Shown here one piece after another: positions 32,685-45,551 of a stretch of DNA of 64,000 bases (position 1 is its first letter; each line of letters begins with the position of its first letter). Below the pieces are notes generated by a model, which saw only the letters and a program-made list of their open reading frames with translations, made no database searches and was not told where the DNA came from. The DNA lies in the NCBI RefSeq assembly GCF_009765825.1, contig NZ_LMUR01000022.1, positions 160,087-224,086 on the forward strand. Direction: 5' to 3'. A program made the translations under genes and the position numbers. Origin of the DNA: Granulicella sp. L60. GTDB lineage: Bacteria; Acidobacteriota; Terriglobia; Terriglobales; Acidobacteriaceae.

Positions 32685-34121
32685 ATGGGAAGGTTGGACG
32701 CGGAGTTGCGCGAGATAGCTTGTGGGCTCTTTCTGCGGTCTCTTGCGGATTGCAGCATCGAGCGGGCGTTTGCCGACAAGGTGAAGCGGGTGTCGGACGG
32801 TCGGGGCAGAGAGTTATTGGCGATTGGCGAGGATACGATCGATCTCGAATGCATTCGCCGCATTCGCGTAATCGCTGTTGGCAAGGCTGCGTCCGCAATG
32901 CTTCAGGCGCTGCTGCCGTCGCTGCGGGGATTGCCGCGATGCGAGATCTCCGGGGTGTTGATTGCAGGGGATCGTCCGTCTAATCTTCCTGCGGGGTTCG
33001 TGTTCTTTGCCGGAGGGCATCCGACACCGAATCAGGCTTCGATCGATGGGGCGAGGGCAGTTTTGGAGGTAGTGCGGGCGCTGCGGGTGGACGGCTCGAT
33101 GGAGGATGCGCTGTGTCTGTTTCTAATCAGCGGAGGCGCCTCCGCGATGATGGAGCTGCCGCTGGATCCTGCGATTTCGCAGGAAGATACGGTGAGCTTT
33201 CATCGCGAGCTCGTGCATAGCGGCGGATCGATCTCAGAGATTAACTGTGTTCGCAAACACTTTTCTGCGGTGAAGGGCGGACGGCTTGCATTGGAGGCTG
33301 AGGGTGTTTTGAGCTATTCGTTGCTGGTGTCGGATGTTCCGGAGAGCCAACTGGATGCGTTGGGATCGGGGCCGACGTTGCCGGACAGATCGACGGTGGA
33401 GCAGTGTAGGGAGATACTGAAGCGTTACGGATTGATGGAGAGATTTCCTGCATCGGTGCGCGAGTTTTTTCTGTCGCCTCAGCTTCGTGAGACGCCGAAG
33501 GCTGCACAGCGCAGCTCGCGGGCGGTGACGATTCTGGCGGCTGAAGATATATCCGAGCTCGTCAAACAGCGGGCGGAAGAGTTGGGATTTTATGCTGTTG
33601 TCGATAACACGTGTGATGACTGGGATTACGCGGCTGCGGCGGAGTATCTGCTTCAGCGTCTGCGTGAACTGAGGCGAGAGCATGATGATGTCTGCCTTAT
33701 CTCTTCGGGTGAGGTTACGGTTCAACTATCGGGCGATGCGGCGGGTGATGTTGATGGGATGGGGAAGCCTGGTGTTGGTGGGCGGAATCAACACTTTGTG
33801 TTGTATGCGGCTACGTTGTTGCGGCGCTCGGATGCGTCCGTGGCTGTGCTGTCTGCGGGTACTGATGGTGTCGATGGAAATAGTTCTGCGGCGGGTGCTG
33901 TTGTTGACGAGACGACTATTTCCAATGAGAGGCTGCTTGCAGACGCGCGGATTGCGTTGCGGGGCTTTGATTCTGGGGGTTTTCTGGGGGATATGGGGTT
34001 GACTGTGTCTACAGGACCTACGGGGAATAACCTGCGCGATCTGCGCATTCTGTTGGCGAGGACGTCGTCGGAGAGCGGGAGAGGGTTGGATGTTCTTTCT
34101 CAGGATGAGGGGGGATTTTGA
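32685..34121 (+). CDS. Glycerate 2-kinase, MOFRL family
   Basis: 478 residues. The N-terminal DUF4147 part has V-I-A-V-G-K-A-A-S-A-M, F-F-A-G-G-H-P-T-P-N and L-I-S-G-G-A-S-A-M-M-E-L-P. The C-terminal MOFRL part has S-S-G-E-V-T-V, G-V-G-G-R-N-Q-H and S-A-G-T-D-G-V-D-G-N-S-S-A-A-G-A. These are the diagnostic blocks for class II glycerate kinases, which phosphorylate D-glycerate to 2-phosphoglycerate with ATP in the cytosol. GATGGGAAGG surrounds the ATG, so the exact binding site is unclear. Length is normal. Confidence 0.9.
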   Translation: MGRLDAELREIACGLFLRSLADCSIERAFADKVKRVSDGRGRELLAIGEDTIDLECIRRIRVIAVGKAASAMLQALLPSLRGLPRCEISGVLIAGDRPSNLPAGFVFFAGGHPTPNQASIDGARAVLEVVRALRVDGSMEDALCLFLISGGASAMMELPLDPAISQEDTVSFHRELVHSGGSISEINCVRKHFSAVKGGRLALEAEGVLSYSLLVSDVPESQLDALGSGPTLPDRSTVEQCREILKRYGLMERFPASVREFFLSPQLRETPKAAQRSSRAVTILAAEDISELVKQRAEELGFYAVVDNTCDDWDYAAAAEYLLQRLRELRREHDDVCLISSGEVTVQLSGDAAGDVDGMGKPGVGGRNQHFVLYAATLLRRSDASVAVLSAGTDGVDGNSSAAGAVVDETTISNERLLADARIALRGFDSGGFLGDMGLTVSTGPTGNNLRDLRILLARTSSESGRGLDVLSQDEGGF

Positions 34122-34124
34122 GTA

Positions 34125-34290
34125 TTAGGAGGAGTCGATTTTTGGTGGTTTTTTCTGGGGTGGTATTTGGGTGGGGTTTTGCGATTTTTGGGCGGAAATC
34201 GTGGTTTTCTGCTGGGCTGTACGTGGTATTTGGGTGGTGAGTTCGTGGTGTTTCGCTGCTTGTTTTGTGGTGGCGGGTGGTACGCCAAAT
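34125..34290 (+). repeat. Strand-asymmetric G/T-rich spacer with GTGGT repeats
   Basis: Between the kinase stop and the GNAT gene the plus strand is almost free of A and C and contains about nine GTGG/TGGT units at irregular 10-25 nt spacing. The 14-mer TGGTATTTGGGTGG occurs twice, at 34161-34174 and 34224-34237. Several G-runs of 3-4 are close together around 34157-34193. No coding frame or terminator hairpin is recognisable in 34122-34361. Confidence 0.55.
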
Positions 34291-34361
34291 TTTGGGATAA
34301 ATTTGAGTCAATCTTGATGTTTGTTGGGTAACTGTTCAGGAGATGTTTTGGGAGGGATGGT

Positions 34362-34907
34362 TTGGCGGTGAGTGACGTGGCGGTGAGTGAAGTTTCGGTT
34401 CGGAGAGGTACGGTGGAGGATGCTCAGGCGCTTGCGCTGGTGGGTAGCGCGACGTTCCTCGATAGCTTTGCCGGGATTCTTGAGGGCAAGTCGATTGTGC
34501 AGCACTGCAAGGTGAATCACGCGGCTGAGGTGTATGCGGGTTATCTGGAGCGGCCGGACTGCCGGATATGGCTGGCCGAGACTGCGGTGAAGGAAGGGCC
34601 GGTGGGGTATGCGATGCTGACGAAGCCTGACCTGCCGATCGCTGATCCAAGATTGGACGATGTGGAGTTGAAGCGGATCTATGTGCTGACGCGGTTTCAT
34701 GGCACGGGAACAGGGCGGCGCTTGATGGAGACTGCGATGGATGAGGCGCGAACGATGGGGCGGAGACGGATCTTCCTGGGGGTGTATGGGGGGAATCTTC
34801 GGGCGATTGCGTTTTATGAGAGGGCGGGTTTTCGGGTGACGGGGTCGCGGACGTTTCAGATGGGCTTTACGATCTATGACGATCTTGTGCTGGGGCGTGA
34901 TCTTTAG
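34362..34907 (+). CDS. GNAT-family N-acetyltransferase
   Basis: 181 residues from TTG 34362, which follows GGAGG by 7 nt; GTG 34368 is an alternative. GNAT features: the N-terminal strand V-R-R-G-T-V-E-D-A-Q, the central P-V-G-Y-A-M-L, then V-E-L-K-R-I-Y-V, the acetyl-CoA loop R-F-H-G-T-G-T-G-R-R-L-M and the final N-L-R-A-I-A-F-Y-E-R-A-G-F. It transfers acetyl from acetyl-CoA to an amine; the substrate cannot be told. It ends 24 bp before the convergent GH57-type gene. Confidence 0.85.
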   Translation: MAVSDVAVSEVSVRRGTVEDAQALALVGSATFLDSFAGILEGKSIVQHCKVNHAAEVYAGYLERPDCRIWLAETAVKEGPVGYAMLTKPDLPIADPRLDDVELKRIYVLTRFHGTGTGRRLMETAMDEARTMGRRRIFLGVYGGNLRAIAFYERAGFRVTGSRTFQMGFTIYDDLVLGRDL

Positions 34908-34931
34908 GGTGTGGATTAGTTGCGAGGGGCT

Positions 34932-37502
34932 TTAGAAGGCGCTGACGCCTTCTTCTATGACGAGCTGGTCTACGCCGATGTTCATTGTTTTGCCGAGGCG
35001 TTTGAAGTCTTCTTTCCACTCGGCGGTCCAGTAGTTCATGTCGCTTCGGCGGAGGAGGTCATTCCAGATGTTCTGGGCCTGCCAGATGTTTACTTCGAAG
35101 GGCATGGTGTGGATGGTGTCGGCGACGATGAGGGCTGTGGCCAGAGCGCCTGCGGCAGAGGAGTCGCCTGCGGCGGAGGCTTCGAGGCGGATCATGGCGC
35201 GTTTCATGCGGATGCCGGCGGAGTAGCTGAGGATCGGGGTGTCGAGGGTGATCTGATCGTTCTGCGCGCGGGCGAGGAGGGTTTCGATCTCGGAGGGGTC
35301 GAAGTTCTCGGCTTCGATGGCGCGGCGCAGGGCGGCGTTGATGGCGAAGCGTGCGGCGGAGGCGAGGGCAGGTGGCGCGGCCATGCCGGTCTCGGTGAGG
35401 AAGTGGAGGAGGGAGGCGTGGTCTTCGTAGATCTTGCGAAGGGAGTCCTCCATCTCGGAGATGGTCTGGTTGAGGATGGTGTTGAGGATGCGGTGCTGCT
35501 CGTCGGCGAAGAGTGAGGTGAGGGAGTAGGCGGTCTCGCCGAAGGTGCGGTCGATTAGGCGAATGACCTCGGGCAGGTTGGCGCGGCGGATGGCGGTGCC
35601 GACTTCAGTGGTGAAGGTGCTGAAGGCGGCGACCTCGGCGGGATTGGCGGAGTCGTAGCGTTTGACGGCGGCGGAGAGGTTCTGGTCGCCGAGGTGGAGG
35701 ACGGCGAAGCAGATCTCTTCGGTCTCCTCGGTGACGCGGGAGTGAACGAGGGAGCGTCCGAGGGCGAGACGGCCTCGACCGGAGTTGAAGACCTCGTGGG
35801 ACTCGCGATGGACGTCGAAGCAGAAGAGTTCGCCGTCCTCGGGATAGGACCGGAAGATAGAGCTGATGGCGTAGTGGGCGCCGACCTGTTCGAGGCCGAT
35901 CTTCATGCTGGTGACGTAGCGGTGGTAGACCTCGGCACCGTCGCCGATGTCGGGAACGTTGCTCTTGGCGCGGCGGAGGATGTCGAGAAAGGGGGCTTCG
36001 AGGGCGGCTCCGGGCTGGCCGAAGAGTTCGGCGGCGAGCTGGAGTACGCGGCCGGCGTAGGCGATGATCTGGACGGTCTCGATGCCGGAGATCTCGTCGA
36101 AGAACCAGCCACAGGAGGTGTACATGAGCTGGGTGTGGCGCTGGAGTTCGAGGAGCTCGAGCGCGGTGATGCGTTCTGCTTCGGTGAGGACGTGGGTGGC
36201 GTGCTCACCGAAGAATCGGTCGATGGCCTCTTTGGAGCGGTCGAGGACGACGTGAATGTAGGCGTCGCGGGCGGCCCAGATGTCTTTGAACAAAGGCTGC
36301 GCGAGCTGTTCGGTGAGGGGTGCGGTGGCGTCGCGGAGGAAGTCGAGGGACTGGCGGAGGGGGCCGCGCCACTCCTGGTTCCAGCCGGGTTTGCCGCCGT
36401 TGCAGCCGCAGTTGGAGCGCCAGCGTTCGACGCCGTGGACGCAGCTCCATGAGGTGTCTTCGGCTACCTGGGCCTCCCACCTGGGTGGGAATTTTTCGAG
36501 GAACTCGCCGTAGTTGGTGAGGTTGGCCTCTGCTCCCTCTTCGATGCAGTGCATGGCGTAGGAGAGCGCCATCTCGCCGTGCTTGTGGTGGTGGCCGTAG
36601 CTCTCGCCGTCGGTGGCGACGTGGGAGATTTGAGCGGTCTCGGGATCGTTGGGGGACTGGGGATGAAAGGTGCCGAGGAGACGGCGGGCGAAGTCGTCGC
36701 CACTGTTGAGGATGCCTTCGAAGGCGATGGCGCGGGAGCCGGGGCCGTCGTAGAAGAAGACGGAGATGCTGCGGCCTTCGTCGAGGCGGATGAGGTAGGG
36801 ATGGGTGGGATCGACTGTGGCGTTGGGAGTTTCGGTCCAGGGTTTTTCGGGTTCGGTCGGGGTGTTGGCAGAGGCGGGGCTGGGGGATGCGAGGACGCGG
36901 ACGCGGGCGCACTGGACGGGGGCGAGGACGGTGAACTTGATGCCCTCCTGCGCCATGAGATCGAGGACGCTGCGGTTGACGGCGGTCTCGGCGAGCCACA
37001 TGCCTTCGGGTTTGCGGTTGAAGCGGTGTTCGAAGTCGGCGATGCCCCAGCGGATCTGGGTGAGAGCGTCGCGGCGGTTGGCCAGCGGCATGATGAGGTG
37101 GTTATAGACCTGGGCGATGGCGGAGCCGTGACCGCTGTAGCGCTGGGCGCTGAACTTGTCGGCGTCGACGATCATGCGGTAGGTGCGGGGGGCTTTGTCT
37201 TGCAGCCAGCTGAGGAGGGTGGGGCCGAAGTTGAAGCTCATCCGCGCATAGTTGTTCATGATGCGGATGATCTCGTCTTCTTTATTGGTGATGCGGGAGG
37301 CGCCGTTGGGGGCGTAACACTCGGCGGTGATGCGGTCGTTCCAGTCGTGGTAGGGCGCGGCGGAGTCCTGGACTTCGACGGTCTCGAGCCAGGGGTTCTC
37401 GCGGGGCGGCTGGTAGAAGTGGCCGTGGATGCAGACGAAGCGCTGGGGTTGGGGCGCTAGGGGAGCAGTAACTTGAGTCGATGATATTTTCTTTTTCGGC
37501 AT
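34932..37502 (-). CDS. GH57-like glycoside hydrolase with DUF3536
   Basis: 856 residues. The start F-V-C-I-H-G-H-F-Y-Q-P-P-R-E-N-P-W with W-N-D-R-I-T-A-E-C-Y-A-P is characteristic of GH57-like proteins carrying DUF3536. Further blocks: F-N-F-G-P-T-L-L-S-W, G-M-W-L-A-E-T-A-V (candidate nucleophile glutamate) and A-T-D-G-E-S-Y-G-H-H (candidate acid). The family is found near glycogen/trehalose metabolism in other bacteria and is presumed to act on alpha-glucans, but I know of no assay-based assignment for this subgroup. No signal peptide, so cytosolic. Length is normal for the family. Confidence 0.85.
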   Translation of the reverse strand: MPKKKISSTQVTAPLAPQPQRFVCIHGHFYQPPRENPWLETVEVQDSAAPYHDWNDRITAECYAPNGASRITNKEDEIIRIMNNYARMSFNFGPTLLSWLQDKAPRTYRMIVDADKFSAQRYSGHGSAIAQVYNHLIMPLANRRDALTQIRWGIADFEHRFNRKPEGMWLAETAVNRSVLDLMAQEGIKFTVLAPVQCARVRVLASPSPASANTPTEPEKPWTETPNATVDPTHPYLIRLDEGRSISVFFYDGPGSRAIAFEGILNSGDDFARRLLGTFHPQSPNDPETAQISHVATDGESYGHHHKHGEMALSYAMHCIEEGAEANLTNYGEFLEKFPPRWEAQVAEDTSWSCVHGVERWRSNCGCNGGKPGWNQEWRGPLRQSLDFLRDATAPLTEQLAQPLFKDIWAARDAYIHVVLDRSKEAIDRFFGEHATHVLTEAERITALELLELQRHTQLMYTSCGWFFDEISGIETVQIIAYAGRVLQLAAELFGQPGAALEAPFLDILRRAKSNVPDIGDGAEVYHRYVTSMKIGLEQVGAHYAISSIFRSYPEDGELFCFDVHRESHEVFNSGRGRLALGRSLVHSRVTEETEEICFAVLHLGDQNLSAAVKRYDSANPAEVAAFSTFTTEVGTAIRRANLPEVIRLIDRTFGETAYSLTSLFADEQHRILNTILNQTISEMEDSLRKIYEDHASLLHFLTETGMAAPPALASAARFAINAALRRAIEAENFDPSEIETLLARAQNDQITLDTPILSYSAGIRMKRAMIRLEASAAGDSSAAGALATALIVADTIHTMPFEVNIWQAQNIWNDLLRRSDMNYWTAEWKEDFKRLGKTMNIGVDQLVIEEGVSAF

Positions 37503-37585
37503 TCGCTTGAATTGGATTCTCTGGCTGGGTAAACAGAAGCGGAAAGTTCGGGACAGCCTCTCTACGAGAGCTCCAGACTGCCAGG

Positions 37586-38893
37586 TCAGATGCCTAAAAG
37601 GTCCATCTCTCCAGTTTGGATTGAATTCAGGCGTCTGGGGATGGCCAGGGTTGTCCGCTCATATTGTGACAGCGCCCAGAGGGAGAATGAAAGGACTGTG
37701 ACTGCAAGGTAGGAGAGTTCGGAGGGAAGCATGCCGGAGTGCAGCCCCAGAGTCAGGACAGGAGGCGCAAGGATCACGAAGCTGGAGATGCTGAAGAGGA
37801 GGAAGAGACGAGGAAGATCCATGCGGACGAAGAAGGAGATGCAGGCGACGGCAAAAGCCAGCAGGGTAAGGGTGAGCTGCGGATGGAGTGCCGCGGGCAG
37901 GTAGCGCAGCTTGGCGGAGTTCTGCGAGAGCTGCAGCAACAGGCGCGTGAGGGGGTGAGGGGTGAAGATGGGAAGCGTGATGGCGGCACATGCGGCAAGA
38001 GTGAAGGCAGAAAGAATAGAGAGGCGAAGGCGTGTCGTGCGCTGTTGGGCAAGCACAAGCAGAGGAGGCAAAAGAAAGAGATAGAGGATGCGCGAGGACA
38101 GGGTGAGGCCAAGGAAGAGTGCTGCTGCAAGCGCGAGAGGGAACGGGCGATCGAGCGAGTAGAGGAAGAGGGAGATGGCGATGGCGATATAGAAGAAGTT
38201 GGTGAGGTAGTCGCCGCCGGAGGTGAAATCGCTGAGATTTGCGGGCGCGAACAGGAGAAAGACGGCGAGGAAGAAAAGTGCGGTTGCGCGATAGCGAAAG
38301 AGTTGGATGGCGAAGAGGAAGAAGAGCGCGTACCAGAGCAAGTTCTGCCAGGCGGTGTGTCCGAGCGCGAAGAATGGTGCGGCCAGCAGCATGGCTCCGG
38401 GTAGGGGGGTGGGGGGATTTCCCAGGAAGGTGCGGGCGTTGTAGGGGTATTGGTGATCACGGACGGCACTGAGCTCCACACGGAGGGCGTCCTCGCGATC
38501 AGAGCCGCGGTTGAGAGTGTGTTTCACGGAGATGGGATAGAGGACAGTGAATGCTGCCGTCAGGACAAGAAAGAGAAGCAGGATCCAGCCGGTGCTGATC
38601 TGACGTTGGCTCCGGTTGAGCCGGTCAAGCCAATACATGCCGAGAGCAATGAATAAAAGACCGAGCAAGGTGGCGGCTGCGGCTTTGGGGTGGGAGAGGT
38701 ACTTCCAGATGGGGTGCAGGGAGATGAGTGCCCAGGCGCTGCAGATGCTGAAGATAAGCAGTGGGCGTGCCGGGCTATTCGTGTGTTGGGCTCTATCGCG
38801 CGGTGAGATCAAGGCTATGAGTCCAGTTTTCTTGCGGCGAGGTCGCAGGCGCGCCAGAGATACCAACTGGCGACGGAGCACCAGGGCTGCCAT
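37586..38893 (-). CDS. Multi-pass membrane protein, GT-C-like
   Basis: About ten hydrophobic segments. After the second there is a soluble loop N-R-G-S-D-R-E-D-A-L-R-V-E-L-S-A with P-Y-N-A-R-T-F-L-G-N-P-P-T-P-L-P-G-A, the acidic first-loop pattern of GT-C glycosyltransferases that use lipid-phosphate sugars. The longest frame overlaps the glycosylase gene by 79 bp; a start near 38811 (TTG, L-I-S-P-R-D-R) just after that gene's stop is more economical, though no clear binding site is visible. No specific family recognised; it could also be a transporter-like protein. Confidence 0.7.
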   Translation of the reverse strand: MAALVLRRQLVSLARLRPRRKKTGLIALISPRDRAQHTNSPARPLLIFSICSAWALISLHPIWKYLSHPKAAAATLLGLLFIALGMYWLDRLNRSQRQISTGWILLLFLVLTAAFTVLYPISVKHTLNRGSDREDALRVELSAVRDHQYPYNARTFLGNPPTPLPGAMLLAAPFFALGHTAWQNLLWYALFFLFAIQLFRYRATALFFLAVFLLFAPANLSDFTSGGDYLTNFFYIAIAISLFLYSLDRPFPLALAAALFLGLTLSSRILYLFLLPPLLVLAQQRTTRLRLSILSAFTLAACAAITLPIFTPHPLTRLLLQLSQNSAKLRYLPAALHPQLTLTLLAFAVACISFFVRMDLPRLFLLFSISSFVILAPPVLTLGLHSGMLPSELSYLAVTVLSFSLWALSQYERTTLAIPRRLNSIQTGEMDLLGI

Positions 38894-39519
38894 TTTTTGG
38901 CGCGGCGGTGCATGACGTCTGCTTTGGGGAGGTCCATGGGGGTGGCTTTGTCGGTGGGTTTGAGTTTGCCGAAGGTGAGAGCGAAGCCTTTGCGGACGCC
39001 GTAGTCGTCGACGGGCAGGACGTTGGGACGGCCGAGGCGGAAGATAAGGAGCATCTCGACAGTCCAGCGACCGATGCCGCGGACCTGGGTGAGGTGTTCG
39101 ATGATGGCTTCGTCGGACATGCGGCGGATGCGTGCGAGGGTGGGGACGGTGCCGTCGATGGTCTTGGCGGCGAGGTCGCGGAGGGCGAGGGATTTGTTGT
39201 GGGAGAGGCCGGCGGCGCGGAGCTGTTCGTTGGGGCAGTCGAGCAGGTGCTGGGCGGCGAAGTGCTCATTCGATGTGACAGGATAAAAACTTTCGAGCAG
39301 GCGGCTGTGAATGGCGGCGGCGGCTTTGCCGTGAATTTGTTGGTAGATGATGCTTTCGACTAAGGCTTCGAAGGGAGATTGTGTGCTGGAGACGCGCATG
39401 GTGAATGGGCCTACGCGCTGGATGAGCTTGCCGAGTTTTGCGTCGCGGGCTGCAAGTTCGCTGCAGGCGAGGACTGCGTCGTAGCGGGGCGGACGCGGGT
39501 TATTGTGCGGACGCGGCAT
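38815..39519 (-). CDS. DNA-3-methyladenine glycosylase II (AlkA-like, HhH-GPD)
   Basis: 234 residues. It has F-E-A-L-V-E-S-I-I-Y-Q-Q at the N-terminal helix bundle, the helix-hairpin-helix V-R-G-I-G-R-W-T-V-E-M-L, and the catalytic aspartate in L-P-V-D-D-Y-G-V-R-K-G, followed by L-P-K-A-D-V-M-H. It removes alkylated purines (3-methyladenine and similar) by hydrolysing the glycosidic bond. Length agrees with the short bacterial form lacking the AlkA N-terminal domain. Upstream of it lies the 520-bp region leading to the respiratory operon. Confidence 0.88.
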   Translation of the reverse strand: MPRPHNNPRPPRYDAVLACSELAARDAKLGKLIQRVGPFTMRVSSTQSPFEALVESIIYQQIHGKAAAAIHSRLLESFYPVTSNEHFAAQHLLDCPNEQLRAAGLSHNKSLALRDLAAKTIDGTVPTLARIRRMSDEAIIEHLTQVRGIGRWTVEMLLIFRLGRPNVLPVDDYGVRKGFALTFGKLKPTDKATPMDLPKADVMHRRAKKWQPWCSVASWYLWRACDLAARKLDS

Positions 39520-40039
39520 GATATTGACCGTATCAGAGTGAGCATCAGGAAGAAATAATCGGTGCTGGGGAGCGTGTGGTTGTGGTGCGTGTGGGGGATC
39601 GCGGTCGATGTGGTCACGTCGAAGTAATTTGTGCCGATGATGTTTCGTGGATAAGTTCGCTGCGCGACGGAGCGATGAACTCGGACTAGATTGGTTCGCA
39701 TTTACAAGAGCGATACCTTTCGGGCAGGGTAGATATTGTGGTGATCTACCTGCGAAGGAAGGTAATGCACGAGATGTTGTGCAGCCGTTCGTAGGCTAGT
39801 TCGATAATCGGATGTTGCAGGTAAAAAAACAGTTGTGAGTGTATGCGTGGGGTTTTGAGAGAGCTTTTCCACTGCTATACTCGGAGCTTCATAGGTAAGA
39901 AATTTAGGGGCATCACCATCGTGGACGCCCCAACCGCCGACGTCGGTACGTTCGGCAAAGTAGCCGGAAGCAGCACAACCATTTGACAGCAACTTCTCAC
40001 CCTTATCTCAGGTAATGCAGAGGAAGCAGGAACGCACTC
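39520..40039. other. Intergenic region upstream of the respiratory operon
   Basis: No gene supported. The downstream 150 bp form the leader of the operon: a promoter at 39853-39881, then a leader with a possible 21-codon upstream frame (GTG near 39920, ending TGA shortly before 39990) and AGAGGAAGCAGG before the actA start. The upstream 330 bp show nothing I recognise. Confidence 0.5.
39853..39881 (+). promoter_or_regulatory. Putative extended -10 promoter of the ACIII/oxidase operon
   Basis: TATACT at 39876-39881 with TG one base upstream (TGCTATACT, extended -10) and TTTTGA at 39853-39858 as a weak -35, spacer 17 nt. It predicts a start about 150 nt before actA. Confidence 0.5.
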
Positions 40040-40893
40040 ATGGCGCAAGTTTTTGACCGCAGTTCGAACGCGCTGGCTCGATTCAGCCTGGTATTGACGG
40101 GCGTAATCGTCATCGCGCTCGGCGTCACACTGGACCAGCTTCAGCGATCGCCTTGGGTGACGCGGCAGGGCCAGCGGCCGGACCAGCCGATACCGTTCAG
40201 CCACAAGCACCACGTCGAGGGGCTTGGCCTTCAGTGCCAGTACTGCCACACGCAGGTCGAGAAGGCCGCGTACGCCGGTATTCCTCCGACCAAGACATGT
40301 ATCAACTGCCATGCGCAGATCTGGACGAACGCGGACCTGTTGGAGCCGGTGCGTCAGAGCTGGGCGACGGGCGCTTCGATTCAGTGGATCCGGGTGCATG
40401 ACCTGCCGGACTACGTTTATTTCAATCACGAGATTCACGTGAATAAGGGCATCGGGTGCGCGAGCTGTCATGGACGCGTGGACGAGATGCCGCTGATGTA
40501 TCAGCAGAACACGCTGCAGATGGAGTGGTGTTTGAACTGCCATCGCAACCCTGCGGTGAATCTGCGGCCGACCAGCGAGATCTACAACATGGCGTGGGCT
40601 GGACCTTCGAGCGAAAAGCCAGTGTGGTGTACGAGCACGGTGAAGGGCGGAGCGACGGCGCAGAATGTAAGCTGCACGACGACCGATCCTACGGGCAAGG
40701 CGCCTGAGGTTGCCATGCTGCAGATGTCCGCCGAGGCGAACGGCCCGACTTCCAGTGATGTTCCGCCGCTGGGGATCACGATGCCGGCGAGCTATCAGAA
40801 GTTCACCAGCCAGATCGATCTGGGCAAGTATCTGACCACGCAGTACCACATCCGCAATCCGGAGCAACTGTCGAGTTGCGAGACGTGTCACCG

Positions 40894-40897
<4 letters not shown>
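40040..40897 (+). CDS. actA: ActA, pentahaem cytochrome c subunit of alternative complex III
   Basis: 285 residues with an N-terminal membrane anchor (about 12-32) and five C-x-x-C-H haem sites: C-Q-Y-C-H, C-I-N-C-H, C-A-S-C-H, C-L-N-C-H and, at the very C-terminus, C-E-T-C-H. This is the ActA layout. The subunit passes electrons from the ActB iron-sulfur centres towards the monohaem cytochrome and the oxidase on the periplasmic side. First gene of the operon; its TGA overlaps the actB ATG. Confidence 0.92.
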
Positions 40898-44108
<3,211 letters not shown>

Positions 44109-44109
<1 letters not shown>

Positions 44110-45551
44110 TGGCGACCAAAGGACCCATGCAAGACCCGATCGTCGATCCCATGATCGACCCGCGTACTGGCGAGTATGCGGTTATCGCCCCGGGGCATAA
44201 CTTCAAGTCGGTCACGCAGAAGATCGCCGGGATTGTACTGACGTCGAACACTCCGCTGGGATGGTTCTTCGGCCTGATCGTGGGCGCCGGTGTTGCCATG
44301 GGCGTCGTGGTCGGCTGCACGTGGCTGTTTCTGAAGGGCGTAGGAATCTGGGGCGTCACGATTCCGGGCGCCTGGGGATTCGCCATCATCAACTTTGTGT
44401 GGTGGATCGGTATCGGGCACGCCGGCACGCTGATCTCCGCGATTTTGTTGCTTTTCAAGCAGACGTGGCGTAATTCGATCAACCGGTTTGCCGAGGCGAT
44501 GACGATCTTCGCCGTGGTCTGCGCCGGAACCTTCCCGCTGATTCACGTAGGCCGTCCTTGGCTGGCATACTGGCTGTTCCCGTATCCGAACACGATGAAC
44601 GTCTGGCCGCAGTTCCGCTCGCCTCTGGCGTGGGACGTCTTCGCAGTTTCGACGTATGCGACGATCTCGATCGTGTTCTGGTACGTCGGCATGATTCCTG
44701 ACTTTGGAACGCTGCGCGACCGGGCGACGATGCCGGCTGCGAAGTACTTTTACGGGATGCTGTCGCTGGGATGGCGCGGTTCGACCAGGCACTGGATCCG
44801 GTATGAGTCGGCTTCGCTGCTGCTGGCTGGGCTTTCGACTCCACTGGTGCTCTCGGTTCACACGGTCATCAGCTTCGACTTCGCGGTGGCAGCGCTGGCT
44901 GGATGGCATACGACGATCTTCCCGCCGTATTTCGTTGCAGGCGCGGTGTACTCGGGATTTGCCATGGTGCTGACGCTGGCGATTCCGATCCGGAAGTTCT
45001 ACCACATGGAAGACTTTGTGACGTTGCGCCACCTGGACAATATGGCCAAGGTGATGCTGGCGACGGGTTCGATCGTGGCCTATGGGTACGCCATGGAGGT
45101 CTTCATGAGCTGGTACTCGGCCAGCCACTGGGAGTTCTTCATGATGTGGAATCGTATGTTCGGGCCGATGGGCTGGGCGTACTGGATTCTGATCTTGACC
45201 AACATTGCGATTCCGCTGACGACGCTATGGTCGCGCAAGCTGCGGGTGAACGTGACGTACCTGTTCATCCTGTCGCTGATCGTCAATACGGGCATGTGGT
45301 TTGAACGCTTCGTCATCGTTGTGACCAGTCTCTATCGCGACTATCTGCCGTCGAGCTGGGGCACGTATCGGGCGACAAAGTGGGACTACATGATCTACGT
45401 GGGAACGATGGGCCTGTTTACGTGCCTCTTCCTGCTGTTTGTTCGGTTCCTACCCATGATTCCAATGTCCGAGATCCGGATGATGCTGCCGCAGACGAAG
45501 GTGAAACGCGGCGGCGCCAATGCAGAGACAGTCAGTGAGGAGTCAGCCTAA
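44109..45551 (+). CDS. actC: ActC, NrfD-like membrane subunit of alternative complex III
   Basis: 480 residues, about ten TM helices. NrfD-type features include W-W-I-G-I-G-H-A-G-T-L-I-S and F-P-L-I-H-V-G-R-P-W. In ACIII this subunit holds the menaquinol oxidation site. TAATG junctions with actB and actD (1-bp overlaps) show strict operon organisation. Confidence 0.93.
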
